Origin: Candidatus Marisimplicoccus framensis
GTDB lineage: Bacteria; Bacteroidota; Bacteroidia; Flavobacteriales; Flavobacteriaceae
Direction of reading: 5' to 3'
Length of the DNA: 64,000 nt
NCBI GenBank assembly: GCA_905182065.1
Contig: CAJIZN010000001.1
Span: forward strand, 124,001-188,000
Below, one piece after another: positions 1-9,034 of this stretch. Below the pieces are notes generated by a model that made no database searches, was not told the origin of the DNA, and saw only the letters and a program-made list of their open reading frames with translations. The number at the start of each line of letters is the position of its first letter. Positions within the stretch are counted from its first letter, which is position 1. The position numbers and the translations under genes were made by a program.

Positions 1-182
1 TTAAATTCAACTGAGGTTGTTGTGTAAGATTCTGATAGTGTAAAGCTTATTGAAGGATTTTGAGGTATTTGATTATCTTTTTTGCCCCAATATTTTACTA
101 AAGCAATATTGCTTGGAGAGTTCCATTTTACAATTCCGTTTGCTTCAAAATCATCAGTACAGATAAAATCTTGTTCGATCAT
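1..182 (-). CDS. mvaD: Diphosphomevalonate decarboxylase, N-terminal fragment (cut by window edge)
   Basis: Only the first 60 codons lie in the window; the gene runs off the left edge. The enzyme decarboxylates mevalonate 5-diphosphate to isopentenyl diphosphate with ATP, the last step of the mevalonate route used for isoprenoid and quinone side-chain synthesis. The recognisable family signature is NIALVKYWGK at residues 25-34 followed by NPSISFTLS at 42-50, part of the GHMP-kinase-like substrate pocket. The start is the ATG complementary to 180-182. It is transcribed away from the VWA gene at 280, so the 97 bp between them must hold promoters for both; I could not pick out a convincing one. 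Confidence 0.88.
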   Translation of the reverse strand, partial: MIEQDFICTDDFEANGIVKWNSPSNIALVKYWGKKDNQIPQNPSISFTLSESYTTTSVEF

Positions 183-279
183 TTAAATATTGTTAAAAAT
201 CATTTAAATATAAGAAAGATAAACTCTAAGATGAATTTTATTTCTTTAATTTGGGGTCAATTACTTTCAACAAAAAAAC

Positions 280-1383
280 TTGAAAAAATCAGCATTTAAA
301 TTTAGCACATTCAAAGAACCCAATCTTTCCCCATTTGAGAAATTATTTAATATTTTCAAAGAACTAATAATTCATACTTCAGGAGAATTTGATGAAGCAA
401 TTGAGTGGCTTAGAGAGTTAGACAAAGAGTACAAATTAACTGATGAAGATTATACTATTGATGACTTTGTAAATGATTTGCTAAATAAAGGATTTGTTAC
501 TAAACAAATTGGCAATAGTGGAGATAGTATTAAAATTAGCTCAAAAACTGAGAGACTTCTTAGGAAACATGTATTAAAACATCTATTTGGCAAATTAAAG
601 AAAACTAAAAACGGTAATCATAAAACAAAGTATTCATCTTCAGGAAGTGATGATAATTTAAATATCAAAAACTTTGAGTTTGGTGACCCTCTTGATAAAA
701 TACTATTAACTGAAAGCTTAAAAAATGCAATTATTTCTTCTGGTGAAAATGATCTAACTCTTAAGAAAGAGGATATAGTTGTATGGGATTCGAATCATAA
801 TTCCCAAATGAGTACTGTACTCATGATTGATATTAGTCATAGTATGATTTTATACGGAGAAGATCGTATAACTCCAGCTAAAAAAGTTGCAATGGCTCTA
901 GTAGAATATATCAAAACAAAATTCCCTAAAGACACTATTGATATTTTATCTTTTGGTGATGAAGCTAAGCCAATTAACATAAAAGATCTACCATATTTAA
1001 AGGTAGGTCCATATCATACAAATACTGTAGCTGGACTAGATCTTGCTTTTGATATTTTAAGACGAAAGAAAAATAATAATAAACAAATCTTTATGATAAC
1101 TGATGGTAAACCGAGTTGTATGTTTACAAAGGACGGTTTTTATAAGAATAGTGCTGGGCTTGATAACTATATTTTAGATCAATGTTACAATAGAGCTAAA
1201 GAAGCAAAAAAAAATAATATACCCATAACTACATTTATGATTGCCAGTGATCCCTATCTCCAAACTTTTGTAAAGAAATTTTCTGAAGTAAATAATGGTA
1301 AAGCTTTTTACACAGGATTAGATGGACTAAGTGAAATGATATTTGAAGACTATGATAAAAACAGAAGACAAAAATTAAGATGA
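280..1383 (+). CDS. VWA-domain protein, partner of a MoxR-type ATPase
   Basis: A 367-residue cytoplasmic protein with a von Willebrand factor A domain in its C-terminal half. The metal-ion-dependent adhesion site is intact: DISHS at 184-188, a Thr near 248, and the ITDGKPS segment at 273-279. The N-terminal 170 residues form a helical region typical of VWA proteins encoded beside MoxR ATPases. No signal peptide or membrane segment is seen. The assigned start is TTG; no better ATG lies upstream in frame. Its stop overlaps the start of the ATPase gene by 4 bp, so the two are surely co-expressed. MoxR/VWA pairs act as chaperone-like assembly or metal-insertion machines in known cases; the client here is unknown. 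Confidence 0.85.
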   Translation: MKKSAFKFSTFKEPNLSPFEKLFNIFKELIIHTSGEFDEAIEWLRELDKEYKLTDEDYTIDDFVNDLLNKGFVTKQIGNSGDSIKISSKTERLLRKHVLKHLFGKLKKTKNGNHKTKYSSSGSDDNLNIKNFEFGDPLDKILLTESLKNAIISSGENDLTLKKEDIVVWDSNHNSQMSTVLMIDISHSMILYGEDRITPAKKVAMALVEYIKTKFPKDTIDILSFGDEAKPINIKDLPYLKVGPYHTNTVAGLDLAFDILRRKKNNNKQIFMITDGKPSCMFTKDGFYKNSAGLDNYILDQCYNRAKEAKKNNIPITTFMIASDPYLQTFVKKFSEVNNGKAFYTGLDGLSEMIFEDYDKNRRQKLR

Positions 1384-2843
1384 TGAATAAACCTAAATTA
1401 AAAACAGTTGGAGAGTTAAAATCCAGCAACTACAAACAAAAGACATTGAATCAAGAGATTACTGGGAACCTTAGATTAAACTTATCCAAAGGGAAAAATG
1501 TTTTTTCAAATTTAATCGGATATGAAGAAACTGTTGTTCCAAGTGTTGAGAGAGCATTTCTTTCAAATCATAGTATTAATCTTCTTGGTTTAAGAGGTCA
1601 AGCAAAAACAAAACTTGCAAGAACATGTATAGATCTTTTAGATGAATGGATTCCTATTATTAAAGATTCTGAAACAAATGATGACCCTATAAATCCAATC
1701 TTTAAAAGTTCAATAGAAAAAATTAAGATTAATGGCGACAAAACAGAAATTGATTGGCTTCATAGAAGTGAAAGATTTTATGAAAAACTTGCAACTCCTG
1801 ATGTTACTGTTTCTGATTTAATTGGTGATATAGATCCTATCAAGGCCACTAACCTAAAATTATCATATTCTGATGAAGAGGTTATTCATTTTGGTTTGAT
1901 TCCAAGAGCTCATAGATGTATTTTCGTTCTAAACGAATTGCCTGATTTACAGCCTAGAATTCAAGTATCATTATTTTCAATTCTTGAAGAAAAAGAAATT
2001 CAAATACGTGGATTTAAAGTTCGACTTCCACTAGATATTCAATTTATTTTTACATCTAATCCTGAGGATTATACAAATCGAGGGACTATTGTAACTCCGT
2101 TAAAGGATAGAATTGGATCACAAATACTAACTCATTATCCAGAATCAATTGAAATTGCCAAACAAATCACAGAACAAGAATCAAGATTAAACTCTCAGGT
2201 TGTTTCAAAAATTCATATTCCTGAAATTGCTAGAGATATTATTGAACAAATCTCATTTGAAGCACGAGAAAGTGACCTCATAGATAAAAAAAGTGGAGTA
2301 AGTGCTAGGATGAGTATAACTAGTTTACAAAACCTAGTAAGTTCAGCAGAAAGAAGAATGATAATTAATAATGAAAAGCAAACATCTATTAGAATGTCAG
2401 ACTTTAACTCAGTTATATCTTCAATTAATGGAAAAGTTGAACTAGTTTACGAAGGTGAGGAAGAGGGAGCAGAACAAGTATCTTATAACTTAATTTCGGA
2501 TGCTGTTAAATCACTTTTTAATAAATATTTTCCTAAAATTGAAAAATTATCCAAACCTGATGAAGAAACTCCATATGATTCATTATTAGAATGGTTTACT
2601 CAAAAACAGTTAATAATAGGTGACAATTTAAAAAATAATGAATATGAGGAATTACTTATAGAAATTATAGATGCTAGAACTATTATTGATAAGTATGTTA
2701 AAGACTTAGATGATAATGATAAATTTTTCTTTATTGAATTTATACTATGGGGACTTGAAAGCTTTAATAAATTATCAATATTAAGGACTAATAATGGTAT
2801 TGAATTTAAAGATCCTTTCAATAATTTTATAAATAAAATTTAA
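1380..2843 (+). CDS. MoxR/magnesium-chelatase-like AAA+ ATPase
   Basis: A 487-residue AAA+ ATPase of the MoxR/ChlI group. Walker A is GLRGQAKTK near 70-78, the Walker B strand is IFVLNELPDL near 181-190 (with Asn-Glu in place of the usual Asp-Glu), sensor 1 is TSNPED near 225-230 and an arginine-finger-like LKDRIGS follows near 241. The C-terminal third is helical and acidic. The gene overlaps the VWA gene by the ATGA junction, giving the standard ATPase/VWA couple, here with the VWA gene first. It ends in a 4-bp convergent overlap with the reductase gene on the other strand. It is not a chlorophyll enzyme: no other Mg-chelatase genes are present. Confidence 0.85.
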   Translation: MMNKPKLKTVGELKSSNYKQKTLNQEITGNLRLNLSKGKNVFSNLIGYEETVVPSVERAFLSNHSINLLGLRGQAKTKLARTCIDLLDEWIPIIKDSETNDDPINPIFKSSIEKIKINGDKTEIDWLHRSERFYEKLATPDVTVSDLIGDIDPIKATNLKLSYSDEEVIHFGLIPRAHRCIFVLNELPDLQPRIQVSLFSILEEKEIQIRGFKVRLPLDIQFIFTSNPEDYTNRGTIVTPLKDRIGSQILTHYPESIEIAKQITEQESRLNSQVVSKIHIPEIARDIIEQISFEARESDLIDKKSGVSARMSITSLQNLVSSAERRMIINNEKQTSIRMSDFNSVISSINGKVELVYEGEEEGAEQVSYNLISDAVKSLFNKYFPKIEKLSKPDEETPYDSLLEWFTQKQLIIGDNLKNNEYEELLIEIIDARTIIDKYVKDLDDNDKFFFIEFILWGLESFNKLSILRTNNGIEFKDPFNNFINKI

Positions 2844-3892
2844 TCAATCTTCCTTATTTGGGATTTTTTTGCCTCTTTTGTAGTTCCATCAAATCCTTCA
2901 ACTCCAGATACAGTTGTGTATTTAAGTGAATTTTTTTTACCTGGATTTAATCTTGAATAAGCACTATGACACATTACAGCTGCTTCATGAAAACCACTTA
3001 AAATTAACTTTAGTTTTCCTGGATAAGTATTAACATCACCTATCGCATATATACCCTCAATATTAGTTTGATAGTCTAAACTATTATTCACTTTTATTCC
3101 GTTATTTTCAATATCAAGGCCCCAATCTTTTATAGGACCAAGTTTTGGAACAAGGCCAAATAATGGAATAAAATAGTCAGTTTTAATTGTTTTATCATTT
3201 CCGTCTTGACTTAAAGTAACTGACTCTAGTCTGTTGATTCCACTTAGATTAGTTATTTGAGCAGGAGTTATAACTTCAATTTTACCTGAATCTTTAAGCT
3301 TTTGAACTGAGGATACAGATTCATTAGCACCTCTAAATTCATTTCTTCTGTGAACTAGGATTACTTTCTTTGCGATTTTGGATAAATGAATTGTCCAATC
3401 TAATGCAGAATCTCCACCTCCTCCTATAATTACTATTTTATCCTTAAATTGATCTGGATTTTTAATCATGTAAAGAACTCCTTTATCCTCAAATTCAATT
3501 AAATTAGATATTTTTGGTTTCCTTGGAGTAAAAGTTCCCAAACCACCAGCTATTGCAATTATTTTAGCTAAAATTTCAGTCCCTTTATCAGTTGTAACTT
3601 TAAACGTACCATCTTTAATTTTATCTAATTTAAGAGCTGTTTCGCCAAGAGTATAAGATGGATTAAAAGGTTTAATTTGTTCTAATAGGTTTTCAATTAA
3701 ATCACCAGCAATTATCTCAGGATAAGCTGGAATATCATATATAGGCTTTTTAGGATACAACTCAATACATTGTCCGCCAGGTTCAGCAAGTGAATCTAAA
3801 ATATGACATTTCATCTTCAAAAGGCCAGCCTCAAAAACACTAAAAAGACCAGTTGGTCCTCCACCAATTATTAGTATGTCAGTCTTAATCAT
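2840..3892 (-). CDS. Ferredoxin/flavodoxin-NADP reductase, thioredoxin-reductase-like type
   Basis: A 350-residue flavoprotein of the TrxR-like FNR family (YumC type), which passes electrons between NADPH and ferredoxin. The FAD dinucleotide fold is GGGPTG at 10-15, followed by PGGQC..LYP, a family hallmark; the NADPH fold is IIGGGGDSALDW near 154-165. The redox-active CxxC of true thioredoxin reductase is absent, which separates it from TrxB. A GDVNTYPGK segment near the C terminus closes the FAD site. Its start overlaps the end of the nfu gene by 4 bp (ATGA), placing it in an operon with nfu and mrp, consistent with supplying electrons for Fe-S cluster work. Confidence 0.85.
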   Translation of the reverse strand: MIKTDILIIGGGPTGLFSVFEAGLLKMKCHILDSLAEPGGQCIELYPKKPIYDIPAYPEIIAGDLIENLLEQIKPFNPSYTLGETALKLDKIKDGTFKVTTDKGTEILAKIIAIAGGLGTFTPRKPKISNLIEFEDKGVLYMIKNPDQFKDKIVIIGGGGDSALDWTIHLSKIAKKVILVHRRNEFRGANESVSSVQKLKDSGKIEVITPAQITNLSGINRLESVTLSQDGNDKTIKTDYFIPLFGLVPKLGPIKDWGLDIENNGIKVNNSLDYQTNIEGIYAIGDVNTYPGKLKLILSGFHEAAVMCHSAYSRLNPGKKNSLKYTTVSGVEGFDGTTKEAKKSQIRKID

Positions 3893-4131
3893 TTTGAAAG
3901 AGGAAGAACAGATTCTACGATTTTTATCTCTGGAGCATATTTTTTTATAGTAGTTTCAACTCCATTTTTTAGAGTCATTTGGTTAACCTTACAGTTAACA
4001 CATGCTCCATGCAATTCAACTTTAACAGTAGATCCGTCAATTGAAGAAAGGGATATATCACCACCATCTTGGACTAAGAAAGGTCTTATTTCATCTAATG
4101 CGGTTAATATTTTGTTTTCTAATTTTGACAT
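3889..4131 (-). CDS. NifU-like C-terminal domain Fe-S scaffold (Nfu)
   Basis: An 80-residue protein made only of the NifU C-terminal domain. It carries the cluster-binding CVNC at residues 44-47 within the usual GACVNCKVNQMTLKNG stretch, and the QDGGDI segment near 21-26. Such proteins bind a [4Fe-4S] cluster as dimers and hand it to target enzymes. Its stop overlaps the reductase start by 4 bp and its ATG shares one base with the stop of mrp, so all three genes form one transcriptional and probably translationally coupled unit for Fe-S cluster delivery. Confidence 0.9.
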   Translation of the reverse strand: MSKLENKILTALDEIRPFLVQDGGDISLSSIDGSTVKVELHGACVNCKVNQMTLKNGVETTIKKYAPEIKIVESVLPLSK

Positions 4132-5315
4132 TATTTCTTAATTGCAGAACATCCCACTAAATTAGTAATTTCTACAACTTTAGTAGGAGGTAAATCTTTA
4201 TTTCTTTTTAATAGTTGTTCAACAACACTTTTAGATATATTATCAAAAACTTTGCTAACATCAGTTGATTCTTGTAAAGATGCCGGTCTGCCAAAATCAG
4301 ATGCCTCACGTAAGCTTTTGTAAATAGGGACTTCGCCTAAAAATTCAATATTTAAATCTTTTGAAAGATACTTTACGCCAGCTTCTCCAAAGATGTAATT
4401 TTTTTCATCTGATTCGTCAGCTTGAAAATAAGCCATATTTTCTATCAAGCCTATAATTGGTACTGAGATACTATCTTGTTGAAACATTTTTATTCCTCTT
4501 CTTGCATCAGCTAAAGCAACATTTTGAGGAGTACTCACTATAATTGCTCCATTTATTGGAAGAGCTTGAACTAAACTTAAATGAATATCTCCTGTTCCAG
4601 GAGGTAAATCCAAGAATAAGAAATCTAAGTCTCCCCAATTAGTATCAAAAATCATTTGATTCAGGGCTTTAGATGCCATTGGGCCTCTCCATACAACAGC
4701 TTGATCAAGTTTTGTAAAAAAACCAATTGACATTATTTTAACACCATAACTTTCAGCGGGTTCAATCTTTGAAACATCATTAATTTTAACAGCCTTTGGA
4801 ACATATCCTTCTACATCCATCATAGTTGGAACTGATGGACCATATATATCTGCATCTAAAATTCCTACTTTACATCCTTTCTTAGCAAGAGATGCAGCTA
4901 AATTAACTGTAATGGTTGATTTTCCTACTCCACCTTTAGCAGACGAGACTGCAATAATCGAGTCAACACCTGATATTTTTTTTGCCTGGGATGTAATATT
5001 AGTATCTGAGGACTCTGAACTAGAACTACTATCAGAAGATTCTGGATTTTTTGCTTTATTTTCTACTTTACAAGTAATTTTAATTTTTGCTTTCTCATAG
5101 ATATCAGAATGTATTATTTTCATTATATCTACTTCTAATCTTTTTCTAGCTTGAAGAGCAGGGTTACTAACCAACAGACCTATATCTACTTGGTCTCCAA
5201 ATACTTGAACATTTTGTAAAACTCCAGATGAAACAATATTATCAGTTTCTCCAGAAAAAGAGATTTTTTCTAAAGTTTTGATTATATTTTTTTTAGTTAG
5301 TTCCATGGAATTCAT
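4131..5315 (-). CDS. Mrp/ApbC Fe-S cluster carrier ATPase
   Basis: A P-loop protein of the Mrp/NBP35 family that binds and transfers Fe-S clusters. Residues 1-85 form a MIP18-like (DUF59) domain, residues 90-115 a serine-rich linker, and the rest the ATPase with the deviant Walker A KGGVGKST at 127-134 followed by DADIYGPSVPTM, a family signature. The first ATG (5315) gives MNSMEL; the second ATG at 5306 aligns better with family N termini (MELTKK), and a -7-like TATATTTG lies at 5320-5327 only a few bases upstream of the first ATG, which also favours the shorter form. It heads the mrp-nfu-reductase operon. Confidence 0.92.
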   Translation of the reverse strand: MNSMELTKKNIIKTLEKISFSGETDNIVSSGVLQNVQVFGDQVDIGLLVSNPALQARKRLEVDIMKIIHSDIYEKAKIKITCKVENKAKNPESSDSSSSSESSDTNITSQAKKISGVDSIIAVSSAKGGVGKSTITVNLAASLAKKGCKVGILDADIYGPSVPTMMDVEGYVPKAVKINDVSKIEPAESYGVKIMSIGFFTKLDQAVVWRGPMASKALNQMIFDTNWGDLDFLFLDLPPGTGDIHLSLVQALPINGAIIVSTPQNVALADARRGIKMFQQDSISVPIIGLIENMAYFQADESDEKNYIFGEAGVKYLSKDLNIEFLGEVPIYKSLREASDFGRPASLQESTDVSKVFDNISKSVVEQLLKRNKDLPPTKVVEITNLVGCSAIKK

Positions 5316-5365
5316 ATCACAAATATAGTAGTAAGTAATAACTTAAAAACTTAAAATTTTATTAA

Positions 5366-5683
5366 TTATTGTGGAATCCAAAGTTTCTTCTCAAAGTCAA
5401 TTACTTTATCATCATCAATTTTTATTCCTTCATTTTCTAATAATTGTCTCATCAAATCAAATCCTTTAAAATGATGTTTACCAGTTAAGTATCCATTTCT
5501 ATTAACAACTCGATGAGCAGGGATTGATGAATCATTATGACATGCATTAAGAGCCCATCCTACAGTCCTAGAACTTGATGCTGACCCAAGTTTTTTTGCA
5601 ATAAAGCCATAAGTTGTAACTCGTCCTAAAGGAATTGTCTTAACAACATCATAAACTCTTGAAAAAAAATCTTTTTGACTCAT
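5366..5683 (-). CDS. Alkyltransferase-like protein (MGMT family, no catalytic Cys)
   Basis: A 105-residue protein equal to the DNA-binding domain of O6-alkylguanine-DNA alkyltransferase. The helix-turn-helix and the arginine-finger segment SSRTVGWAL (38-46) are present, but the active-site PCHR is replaced by PAHR at 55-58, so the methyl-accepting cysteine is missing. Alkyltransferase-like proteins of this kind bind O6-alkylguanine, flip it out and flag it for nucleotide excision repair rather than repairing it themselves. The length matches this group (about 100-115 residues). It sits 6 bp downstream of the histidine kinase gene on the same strand and may be in that transcript. Confidence 0.88.
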   Translation of the reverse strand: MSQKDFFSRVYDVVKTIPLGRVTTYGFIAKKLGSASSSRTVGWALNACHNDSSIPAHRVVNRNGYLTGKHHFKGFDLMRQLLENEGIKIDDDKVIDFEKKLWIPQ

Positions 5684-5689
5684 AAATTA

Positions 5690-6667
5690 CTAAATATCAA
5701 TTTTTGAAGAAGAAGTTTTAGGCTTCTGTAAAGTAAAAGAAAATTCAGTTCCTACTCCAATTTTACTTTCTACAAAAATCTGTTCCTGATGTGCTTCAAT
5801 TATATGCTTTACAATTGATAAACCAAGACCTGAACCACCTTTTTTTCTAGATCTATTTTTATCAATTCTATAAAATCTTTCGAATAGTCGTGGCAAATGT
5901 TCTTGCTCTATTCCTTCACCATTATCAATTACCCTAATAATTACTTTTTCTTTATTATAGTCCTCAACAATAACCTTTGTATATCCATTATTAGATCCGT
6001 ATTTAATTGAATTCACAATTAGATTTGTGAGTACCTGAAGAATTCTCTCTTGGTCAGCATTAACGTTAATCACAGAATTATTATTGTTTTCTAATTCAAG
6101 CAAAATGTTATTCTTTTCAGACTCAAATTCTAATAAATCAAAAACATTATCAACCAAATCATAAATATTAAAATCAGATTTGTCTACAGTTTTAATTCCC
6201 GATTCAAATTGAGTTATTAAATCTAAATCTTTTACTATTGAAATTATCCTATCAACACCTTTTGCTGCTCTCTTTAGATACTTTTCTCTTACTTTTTTAT
6301 CTTTCATAGCACCACCTTCAACTAAAGTTAAAATATACCCTTGAATAGTAAATAATGGTGTTTTTAACTCATGGGATATATTTCCCAGAAATTCTCTTCG
6401 ATAATTTTCTTGATCCTTTAAAATATTTATCTCCGATCTTCTTTCCTCTTCATTTTTAATATATGTTCTAATGAAAATTTCAAGAGTCAATCTTATTACA
6501 AGAAAAAGAATTAAAAAATAAAAAAATGTTTGTAGAAATGAGACTTCATTTTCAGGATTAGTATTATGAAATATTAAAATAAAGTTTAAGGCAAAAGCTG
6601 TAAATGTAAGAAATAGAGATGCTCTAAAGGCTTGTGGATTAGATTTAAATTTGAAAGGGAGTTTCAT
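5690..6667 (-). CDS. Sensor histidine kinase, PhoR-like
   Basis: A 325-residue membrane sensor kinase. Two transmembrane helices (about 15-35 and 43-64) are separated by a very short loop, so there is almost no periplasmic sensor domain. The dimerisation/phosphoacceptor helix has the H-box EFLGNISHELKTPL with His99. The ATPase domain shows the N-box NLIVNSIKYG near 218, G1 DNGEGI near 248, the F-box FERFYRID and G2 GGSGLGLS near 283. It overlaps the response-regulator gene by one base. The missing sensor domain suggests it responds to membrane state or to a partner protein rather than to a periplasmic ligand; that is inference. Confidence 0.9.
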   Translation of the reverse strand: MKLPFKFKSNPQAFRASLFLTFTAFALNFILIFHNTNPENEVSFLQTFFYFLILFLVIRLTLEIFIRTYIKNEEERRSEINILKDQENYRREFLGNISHELKTPLFTIQGYILTLVEGGAMKDKKVREKYLKRAAKGVDRIISIVKDLDLITQFESGIKTVDKSDFNIYDLVDNVFDLLEFESEKNNILLELENNNNSVINVNADQERILQVLTNLIVNSIKYGSNNGYTKVIVEDYNKEKVIIRVIDNGEGIEQEHLPRLFERFYRIDKNRSRKKGGSGLGLSIVKHIIEAHQEQIFVESKIGVGTEFSFTLQKPKTSSSKIDI

Positions 6668-7356
6668 TAATCAGTTACAAATTTATACCCAACACCCTTG
6701 AGTGTCTTTATATATTTATCTCCTACTTTTTCCCTTAACTTTCTTATATGAACATCAATTGTTCTATCACCAACAATCACTTCACCTCCCCATACATTTT
6801 CCATAATTTTATCTCTTTTGAAAACTTTATCAGGTTTTGAAGCTAATAAATAAAGAAGTTCAAATTCTTTTCTAGGAAGAATAAGAGTCTTGCCAGAAAT
6901 ATAAACCTTATACTTTTCTTTATCTATTTTAATATCATTATGTTCAATTATATTGATGTCATTATCATTAACTTTTTTAAATCTTCTTAAAAGACCTTTC
7001 ACCTTTGATACTAAAACTTTGGGTTTAACTGGTTTAGTAACATAATCATCCGCTCCAGCCTCATATGCAGCAACATGAGAGTAGTCTTCTCCTCTAGCAG
7101 TTAAAAACATTATTATTGTATCATTAAATTTTTCATCTGCTCTAAGGTTTTCACAAGCCTGAATTCCATCCATATTAGGCATCATAACATCCATAATTAT
7201 TAGATTTGGATTTATTTCTTTAGCTTTTTTAATACCAGATAAACCGTCATTAGCAATAGATATATCATATCCTTCATTAGATAAGTTGTATTTTAAAATT
7301 TCTAAAATATCAGGCTCATCGTCAACACAAAGGATTTTTATATCAGACTTTTTCAT
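6667..7356 (-). CDS. OmpR/PhoB-family response regulator
   Basis: A 229-residue DNA-binding response regulator. The receiver domain has the acidic pair D12/D13, phosphoacceptor D56 in MDVMMPNMDG, Thr86 and Lys108 (TKPVKP). The C-terminal winged helix (about 130-229) ends in the typical DRTIDVHIRKLREKVG...GVGYKF pattern. It is the first gene of a two-gene operon with the kinase, which overlaps it by one base. The family binds direct repeats upstream of target promoters; no target site could be assigned here. Confidence 0.92.
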   Translation of the reverse strand: MKKSDIKILCVDDEPDILEILKYNLSNEGYDISIANDGLSGIKKAKEINPNLIIMDVMMPNMDGIQACENLRADEKFNDTIIMFLTARGEDYSHVAAYEAGADDYVTKPVKPKVLVSKVKGLLRRFKKVNDNDINIIEHNDIKIDKEKYKVYISGKTLILPRKEFELLYLLASKPDKVFKRDKIMENVWGGEVIVGDRTIDVHIRKLREKVGDKYIKTLKGVGYKFVTD

Positions 7357-7424
7357 TAAATCTAATTTAGTGAATATAAAAATCTTAAAATAAAATTTTT
7401 AATTAATTAATGGTTAGTAAACAA

Positions 7425-8720
7425 TTAGTTAACGATAAGTAAATAGTAGTTTTTTTTACCTCTTTGAAGTAAAATATATTTATTATTAATTAAATCAGTA
7501 TTTGAGACCTTATAGTTTTCAGCAATTTTATTTTTATTTATAGAGATTGAGTTCTCTTTAAGTGACCTTCTTGCTTCACTAACAGACTTAAGGAAATTAG
7601 TGTCTGAAGCTAATAAATTTTCAATCTCTATTCCCTTTGACAGCTTAGATGTTGAAATTGTTGAACTTGGAACACCTTCAAATATTTCAGTAAAAGTAAT
7701 TTCATCTAGAGACTCTAAATCTTCTTTGCTTGATTTACCAAAAAGAACCTTTGAAGCCCTAATTGAATTATTTAAATCCTGTTCTCCATGAACCATTATA
7801 GTTACAACTTCGGCAATTTTATTTTGAAGTACTCTTCTTGCTTTGTCTTTATTATGTTCTTGTATTAAATCTTCGGCTTTATCTTTTGAAAGAAAAGTGA
7901 AAACTTTAATATAACTAATAGCATCTTCGTCAGTTATATTAAGCCAATATTGATAGAATTTATAAACTGAGGTTTTATTTTTATCAAGCCAAATATTACC
8001 TCCCTCTGACTTACCAAACTTAGATCCATCTGATTTTTTAATTAACGGACATGTCATAGCGTAAGCCTTTTTATTTTCTTTTCTTCTAATAAGTTCAGTT
8101 CCAGTAGTAATATTACCCCATTGGTCACTCCCACCCATTTGAAGTAGACAGTTCATCTCTTTGAATAAGTATAAAAAATCATATCCTTGGATAAGTTGAT
8201 AAGTGAATTCCGTAAATGACATTCCTTGAGTTGTATCTTTTGAAATTCTTTTTTTAACAGATTCTTTTGCCATCATATAATTTACAGTTATATGTTTTCC
8301 TATATCTCTTGAAAAATCAATAATCGAAAATTTACTCATCCAATCATAATTATTAACAAGTACAGCTTTATTAGATATGTTTGACTTAAAATCTAGAAAC
8401 TTTTCAAACTGTAGCTTTAATTTCTTTTCATTGTACTTTAAAATTTTCTTATCAAGTAAATTTCTTTCATCAGACTTTCCCGATGGATCACCTATCATTC
8501 CTGTTGCCCCACCTAATAATACTATCGGAGTATGACCTGCATTTTGAAAATGTTTTAATATAAATATTGGGACTAGACTTCCAATGTGAAGTGAGTCAGA
8601 TGTTGGGTCAAATCCAACATATCCAATTGTTTTATTTTTTGACAAGTGTTCTTCTGTTCCAGGTATTACATCATGTAGCATACCTCTCCACTTTAATTCT
8701 TTTATAAATTCTTTCATCAT
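7425..8720 (-). CDS. tyrS: Tyrosine-tRNA ligase
   Basis: A 431-residue class I aminoacyl-tRNA synthetase charging tRNA-Tyr. The ATP-binding HIGH motif appears as HIGS at 45-48 after GYVGFDPT, and the KMSKS loop as KFGKS near 235-239, both usual for TyrS. The tyrosine-site segment QGYDFLYLF and the QMGGSDQWGN motif are intact, and an S4-like RNA-binding domain ends the protein. The gene begins with two consecutive ATG codons; either may be used. It overlaps the upstream DUF4296 gene by 4 bp and is last in a run DUF4271-independent of pyrC on this strand. Confidence 0.96.
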   Translation of the reverse strand: MMKEFIKELKWRGMLHDVIPGTEEHLSKNKTIGYVGFDPTSDSLHIGSLVPIFILKHFQNAGHTPIVLLGGATGMIGDPSGKSDERNLLDKKILKYNEKKLKLQFEKFLDFKSNISNKAVLVNNYDWMSKFSIIDFSRDIGKHITVNYMMAKESVKKRISKDTTQGMSFTEFTYQLIQGYDFLYLFKEMNCLLQMGGSDQWGNITTGTELIRRKENKKAYAMTCPLIKKSDGSKFGKSEGGNIWLDKNKTSVYKFYQYWLNITDEDAISYIKVFTFLSKDKAEDLIQEHNKDKARRVLQNKIAEVVTIMVHGEQDLNNSIRASKVLFGKSSKEDLESLDEITFTEIFEGVPSSTISTSKLSKGIEIENLLASDTNFLKSVSEARRSLKENSISINKNKIAENYKVSNTDLINNKYILLQRGKKNYYLLIVN

Positions 8721-9034
8721 TTAATATTTTTTAAACTATCTATAGATCTAGTAATCTTTTTTTTAACACCAGAGTAGATTTCAAAATGAATCTTAGGGTT
8801 TTTTGAGTAATAAAGCTCACTCTCATAAAACTGTATACTATCTATATCATACTTTTTATAAATCAATTCATCACTCAAAAGATTATTATCAATCTCTAAT
8901 TCATAACCACTTGAAGCATTCAAAATCATAATATCAAAAATAATACTTTCCATTTTTTCTTTACTTATAAGATTCTCTGGAATTTCAGAGTAACATCCTA
9001 CTACCAAAATAAAAAATATCATATATTTTTTCAT
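8717..9034 (-). CDS. DUF4296 small lipoprotein
   Basis: A 105-residue exported protein. The N terminus MKKYMIFFILVVGC is a short lipoprotein signal with the lipobox Cys at residue 14, followed by a helical domain with a conserved-looking KMESIIFDIMILNAS segment and a charged C-terminal helix. In Flavobacteriia, DUF4296 proteins are regularly encoded directly beside dihydroorotase, and this one overlaps pyrC by 4 bp and tyrS by 4 bp. The function is not known; the context is stable but not obviously related to pyrimidine synthesis. Confidence 0.8.
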   Translation of the reverse strand: MKKYMIFFILVVGCYSEIPENLISKEKMESIIFDIMILNASSGYELEIDNNLLSDELIYKKYDIDSIQFYESELYYSKNPKIHFEIYSGVKKKITRSIDSLKNIK

